Assembly (NCBI GenBank): GCA_943737045.1
Contig: CALSFV010000313.1
Span: 248,001 to 312,000 of the forward strand
Length of the DNA: 64,000 nucleotides
Direction: 5' to 3'
Source: Parapristionchus giblindavisi
Lineage: Eukaryota > Nematoda > Chromadorea > Rhabditida > Diplogasteridae
The notes under the pieces were generated by a model. That model did no database searches. It worked only from the letters and a program-made list of their open reading frames with translations, and was not told where the DNA came from. Positions 61,597-64,000 of this stretch are shown in pieces. Within the stretch, counting starts at the first letter, position 1. Each line of letters starts with the position of its first letter. Made by a program: the position numbers and the translations under genes.

Positions 61597-61989
61597 AGGG
61601 AGAGGGAGAGGGAGAGGGAGAGGGAGAGGGAGAGGGAGAGGGAGAGGGAGAGGGAGAGGGAGAGGGAGAGGGAGAGGGAGAGGGAGAGGGAGAGGGAGAG
61701 GGAGAGGGAGAGGGAGAGGGAGAGGGAGAGGGAGAGGGAGAGGGAGAGGGAGAGGGAGAGGGAGAGGGAGAGGGAGAGGGAGAGGGAGAGGGAGAGGGAG
61801 AGGGAGAGGGAGAGGGAGAGGGAGAGGGAGAGGGAGAGGGAGAGGGAGAGGGAGAGGGAGAGGGAGAGGGAGAGGGAGAGGGAGAGGGAGAGGGAGAGGG
61901 AGAGGGAGAGGGAGAGGGAGAGGGAGAGGGAGAGGGAGAGGGAGAGGGAGAGGGAGAGGGAGAGGGAGAGGGAGAGGGAGAGGGAGAGA
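61597..61989. repeat. Perfect (GAGGGA)n array of about 65 units
   Basis: About 390 bp of uninterrupted GGGAGA hexamers, all purine on the plus strand, then a CCCTCCCTCTCCC segment of opposite polarity (61,990-62,004). The long frames across it in several phases are artefacts. Confidence 0.97.
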
Positions 61990-62119
61990 TTCCCTCCCTC
62001 TCCCTTCTTCCCCTACTTGGACCTCCTCGAGAACTCATAAAGTGTTATGATGAGTTGAAGACTCAAAGTAGGAATAAGAGAGGGAGAAGGAGACGAAAAA
62101 GGAGAGGGAGAGATTTTAG

Positions 62120-63225
62120 AGGACCAAAAAAGCACAAATAATTGCTCTTCCCAATGGGTCACGTCACTTCTCACTCATAAATGAACTTTGACTGCGATTT
62201 TTGGCCCTTGTAATTAGAGTGGAGAAGGTTTGAAGTTGAAAAAGTTGCAGTTTCAAGTCGAAAAGGTTTTTTTATTAAACAATTTTTGGACAAAGTTGTG
62301 ATGATACGATTTGGGTAATCAATGATCTACCCACGAGGTTGGGCTCTCTTTAGTAAATCATTGTCAGAAACGTACTGAAAATACTCATCATCTGCAGATA
62401 TTCAATAAATATTTGTTTCTTTTTTCCTCTTCTTGTAATACATTAGTGTTGTACGTTTAGGCTGATGTGCCATTCATCATATTTTTAACTTAAATTTATA
62501 AGTTTATTTTAATTTTCAAATTTAATTTCATGCTTTCATTCATATTTGTTATTTTTTTCAAACTTTTTCTGCGCTTACTACGGCGGTGATCAGAAAGAAA
62601 AGAAAAGAGTGAGAGAGTGTGCAAAAAGAAGAGAGTTCTCTTTTCTTTTTTCCCGTAACGTTAGACCAAAGAATAATACAACACAACCTCTTGGGGTCGT
62701 ATACATGAAGCTTGGTAAACTGTTTGACAATCGTGACGTCGCTGGCAAAGGGGTTGTTTGTCAAACGCGTCTGCCTAGGCTCTTGACGACACGTGTGTCA
62801 GTCAAACGATTTGTCAAACTGCATGTATACTGCTCACCTCTTTTTACGGGAACAAACTACATATTAAATATTCCTTTTTTTTAAATATATAATTTTCATA
62901 TATATATATATAAAATATCCATATATGTACAAACAAATAGTGGAATAAAGTAAACGGAAGAGGAAAGAAGAGTAGATGGGGAGTAGCCAGTAAAGAAAGG
63001 ATTAAATGGAATGATGAAGTAGACTAAGAAGATGGAGAGGGAGAGGGAGAGAGGGAGAGGGAGAGGGAGAGGGGAATAAGAATAAGAATAAGTGGGCTCG
63101 TCTTCAAAATGACCACAATACTATTTCGGGGACGAAGTTAAGGCACGAGGAAATATTGATTATATAGTGGGAGGGATAAACAGAAAATAAAGTTGTCCAA
63201 GTACCGAAGGTAGGTATACTCCCAT
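62120..63225. other. Nothing recognised apart from a short GAGGGA run
   Basis: AT-rich noncoding DNA. Contains a short imperfect inverted segment with GTTTGACAATCG and TTTGTCAAAC repeats (62,715-62,825) and a GGGAGAGGGAGA run (63,033-63,073). Confidence 0.4.
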
Positions 63226-63228
63226 CGA

Positions 63229-63413
63229 ATTGTCTCAGAAGGGTCTATTCGCAACTTCAAGTTTCTCAAATATGAGACAATGTCGTTCTCACTTGCGGGA
63301 AATTGCTTTGTAGGAACGGTTAGCAATAGCGTGTTTCTCAAATGAGTAAGTAAACTTTTCATATTTGAGAAAGTTGAAGTGACGAATCGACCCTTCTGAC
63401 AATGAGACAATAT
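63229..63413. mobile_element. 185-bp inverted-repeat MITE
   Basis: TGTCTCAGAAGGGTCTATTC ... GAATCGACCCTTCTGACAATGAGACA, with inner arms TTTCTCAAATATGA / TCATATTTGAGAAA. Confidence 0.85.
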
Positions 63414-63466
63414 TATGTGAGTGTATTGTGAAACGAATCACCGAAGAACCAACTCTGGTATTTTCA

Positions 63467-63648
63467 AACTAGTAGTTTATTTATTTTTCCCACTAGCCGT
63501 AGATTTGCAAGTCTACGGCTAGTTAAACGTAAGTTCACTAGAAGTGGTGTATAATACGGTAATACATTTCGTCAAATGTTCTTTCACTTGAAGTAAACTA
63601 GCAGTAAACTGCTATTCTGTGACGTCACGTAAGTAACTACTAGTTTGG
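63467..63648. mobile_element. 180-bp inverted-repeat MITE with central hairpin
   Basis: AAACTAGTAGTTTA at the left and TAACTACTAGTTT at the right, with an internal hairpin CTAGCCGTAGA ... TCTACGGCTAG (63,495-63,525). Confidence 0.7.
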
Positions 63649-63889
63649 AAATGCCAGAGAAGTAGCAAAGATGGTGGTAACTATTGTCCAAAAAGACCGG
63701 AGAAAGCAAAGAGTCAGACAGATTGGTCTCCAACTTTACCCTTGTGCGTTTAGAACTGAGCTTTGGTCTATGTTTTCACAATGCCTTTCGCTGACTATTG
63801 TGTACAGAAATAACATAAGTGGTTACAGAGTAAAGGAGTATTCAAGATTGTCTATGACGCAGCGATTTTTAAAAATATATTCAAAGCTT

Positions 63890-63985
63890 TAAAGCACACC
63901 CCGAGCTAATTTGACTCTCCGCTCTGGCAGCACTCTCTAGTAGTCAAAGAAAGCGAGAGGGCCAATCTAGGAGAATCAATAAAAG
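63890..63985. mobile_element. Palindromic MITE, family 1 (one end)
   Basis: TTTAAAGCACACCCCGAGCTAATTTGACTCTCCGCTCTGGCA, followed by CTAGTAGTCAAAGAAAGCGAGAGGG; the second arm is shortened. Confidence 0.7.
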
Positions 63986-64000
63986 TGTTGATTTATAATA

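Noticed and set aside
61464..62141. Long open frames in several phases (Gly-Glu, Arg-Glu, Arg-Gly and Ser-Pro repeats)
   Set aside because: They are translations of the GAGGGA hexamer array, open in nearly every frame because of its period of six.

Overview
The window is from a nematode nuclear genome. It has no prokaryotic features. Genes are split by short GT-AG introns, many starting GTACGGTA and ending TTTCAG or TTGCAG. The decisive clue is a complete unc-49-type GABA receptor locus on the minus strand (58,620 down to 38,656). Seven shared exons encode the signal peptide and the ligand-binding domain through the Cys-loop. They are followed by three tandem C-terminal cassettes, each starting at a phase-1 acceptor that fits the shared exon 7. 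All three spliced products stay in frame (528, 504 and 441 residues). This one-N-terminus, three-C-termini design is known from Caenorhabditis elegans unc-49.

The second gene is a MYBBP1A/POL5-like nucleolar protein on the plus strand, present twice: copy A (3,280-12,239) and copy B (30,693-38,119). Copy A is followed by only the last three exons of unc-49, while copy B runs tail-to-tail into the complete unc-49. This is the arrangement a tandem duplication gives when its breakpoints lie inside both genes. Each MYBBP1A copy looks damaged in its own way. Copy A has a 295-bp inverted-repeat element inside an exon. Copy B lacks the 5' half.

The duplication junction (about 13.1-30.6 kb) is filled with rearrangements and mobile DNA. 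First comes a 4.8-kb near-perfect palindrome (arms 12,496-14,806 and 15,009-17,319) centred on a foldback-type element. Next is a 5'-truncated, stop-ridden Ty3/gypsy element (17,320 onward). Inserted in its tail is a 9.1-kb unit (20,979-30,105) with an 18-bp perfect terminal inverted repeat and a 5-bp target duplication CTTGG. This unit carries an intron-containing, mutated DNA topoisomerase II fragment, so it looks like a DNA transposon that captured a host gene.

From 38.7 to 58.6 kb the introns of unc-49 hold foldback elements, MITEs, TTTGATC heptamer arrays and long CT-rich hexamer tracts. From 58.6 to 64 kb, upstream of unc-49, I see no gene, only MITEs and simple repeats including a roughly 390-bp GAGGGA array. 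Small dispersed palindromic MITEs (two main families) occur throughout.
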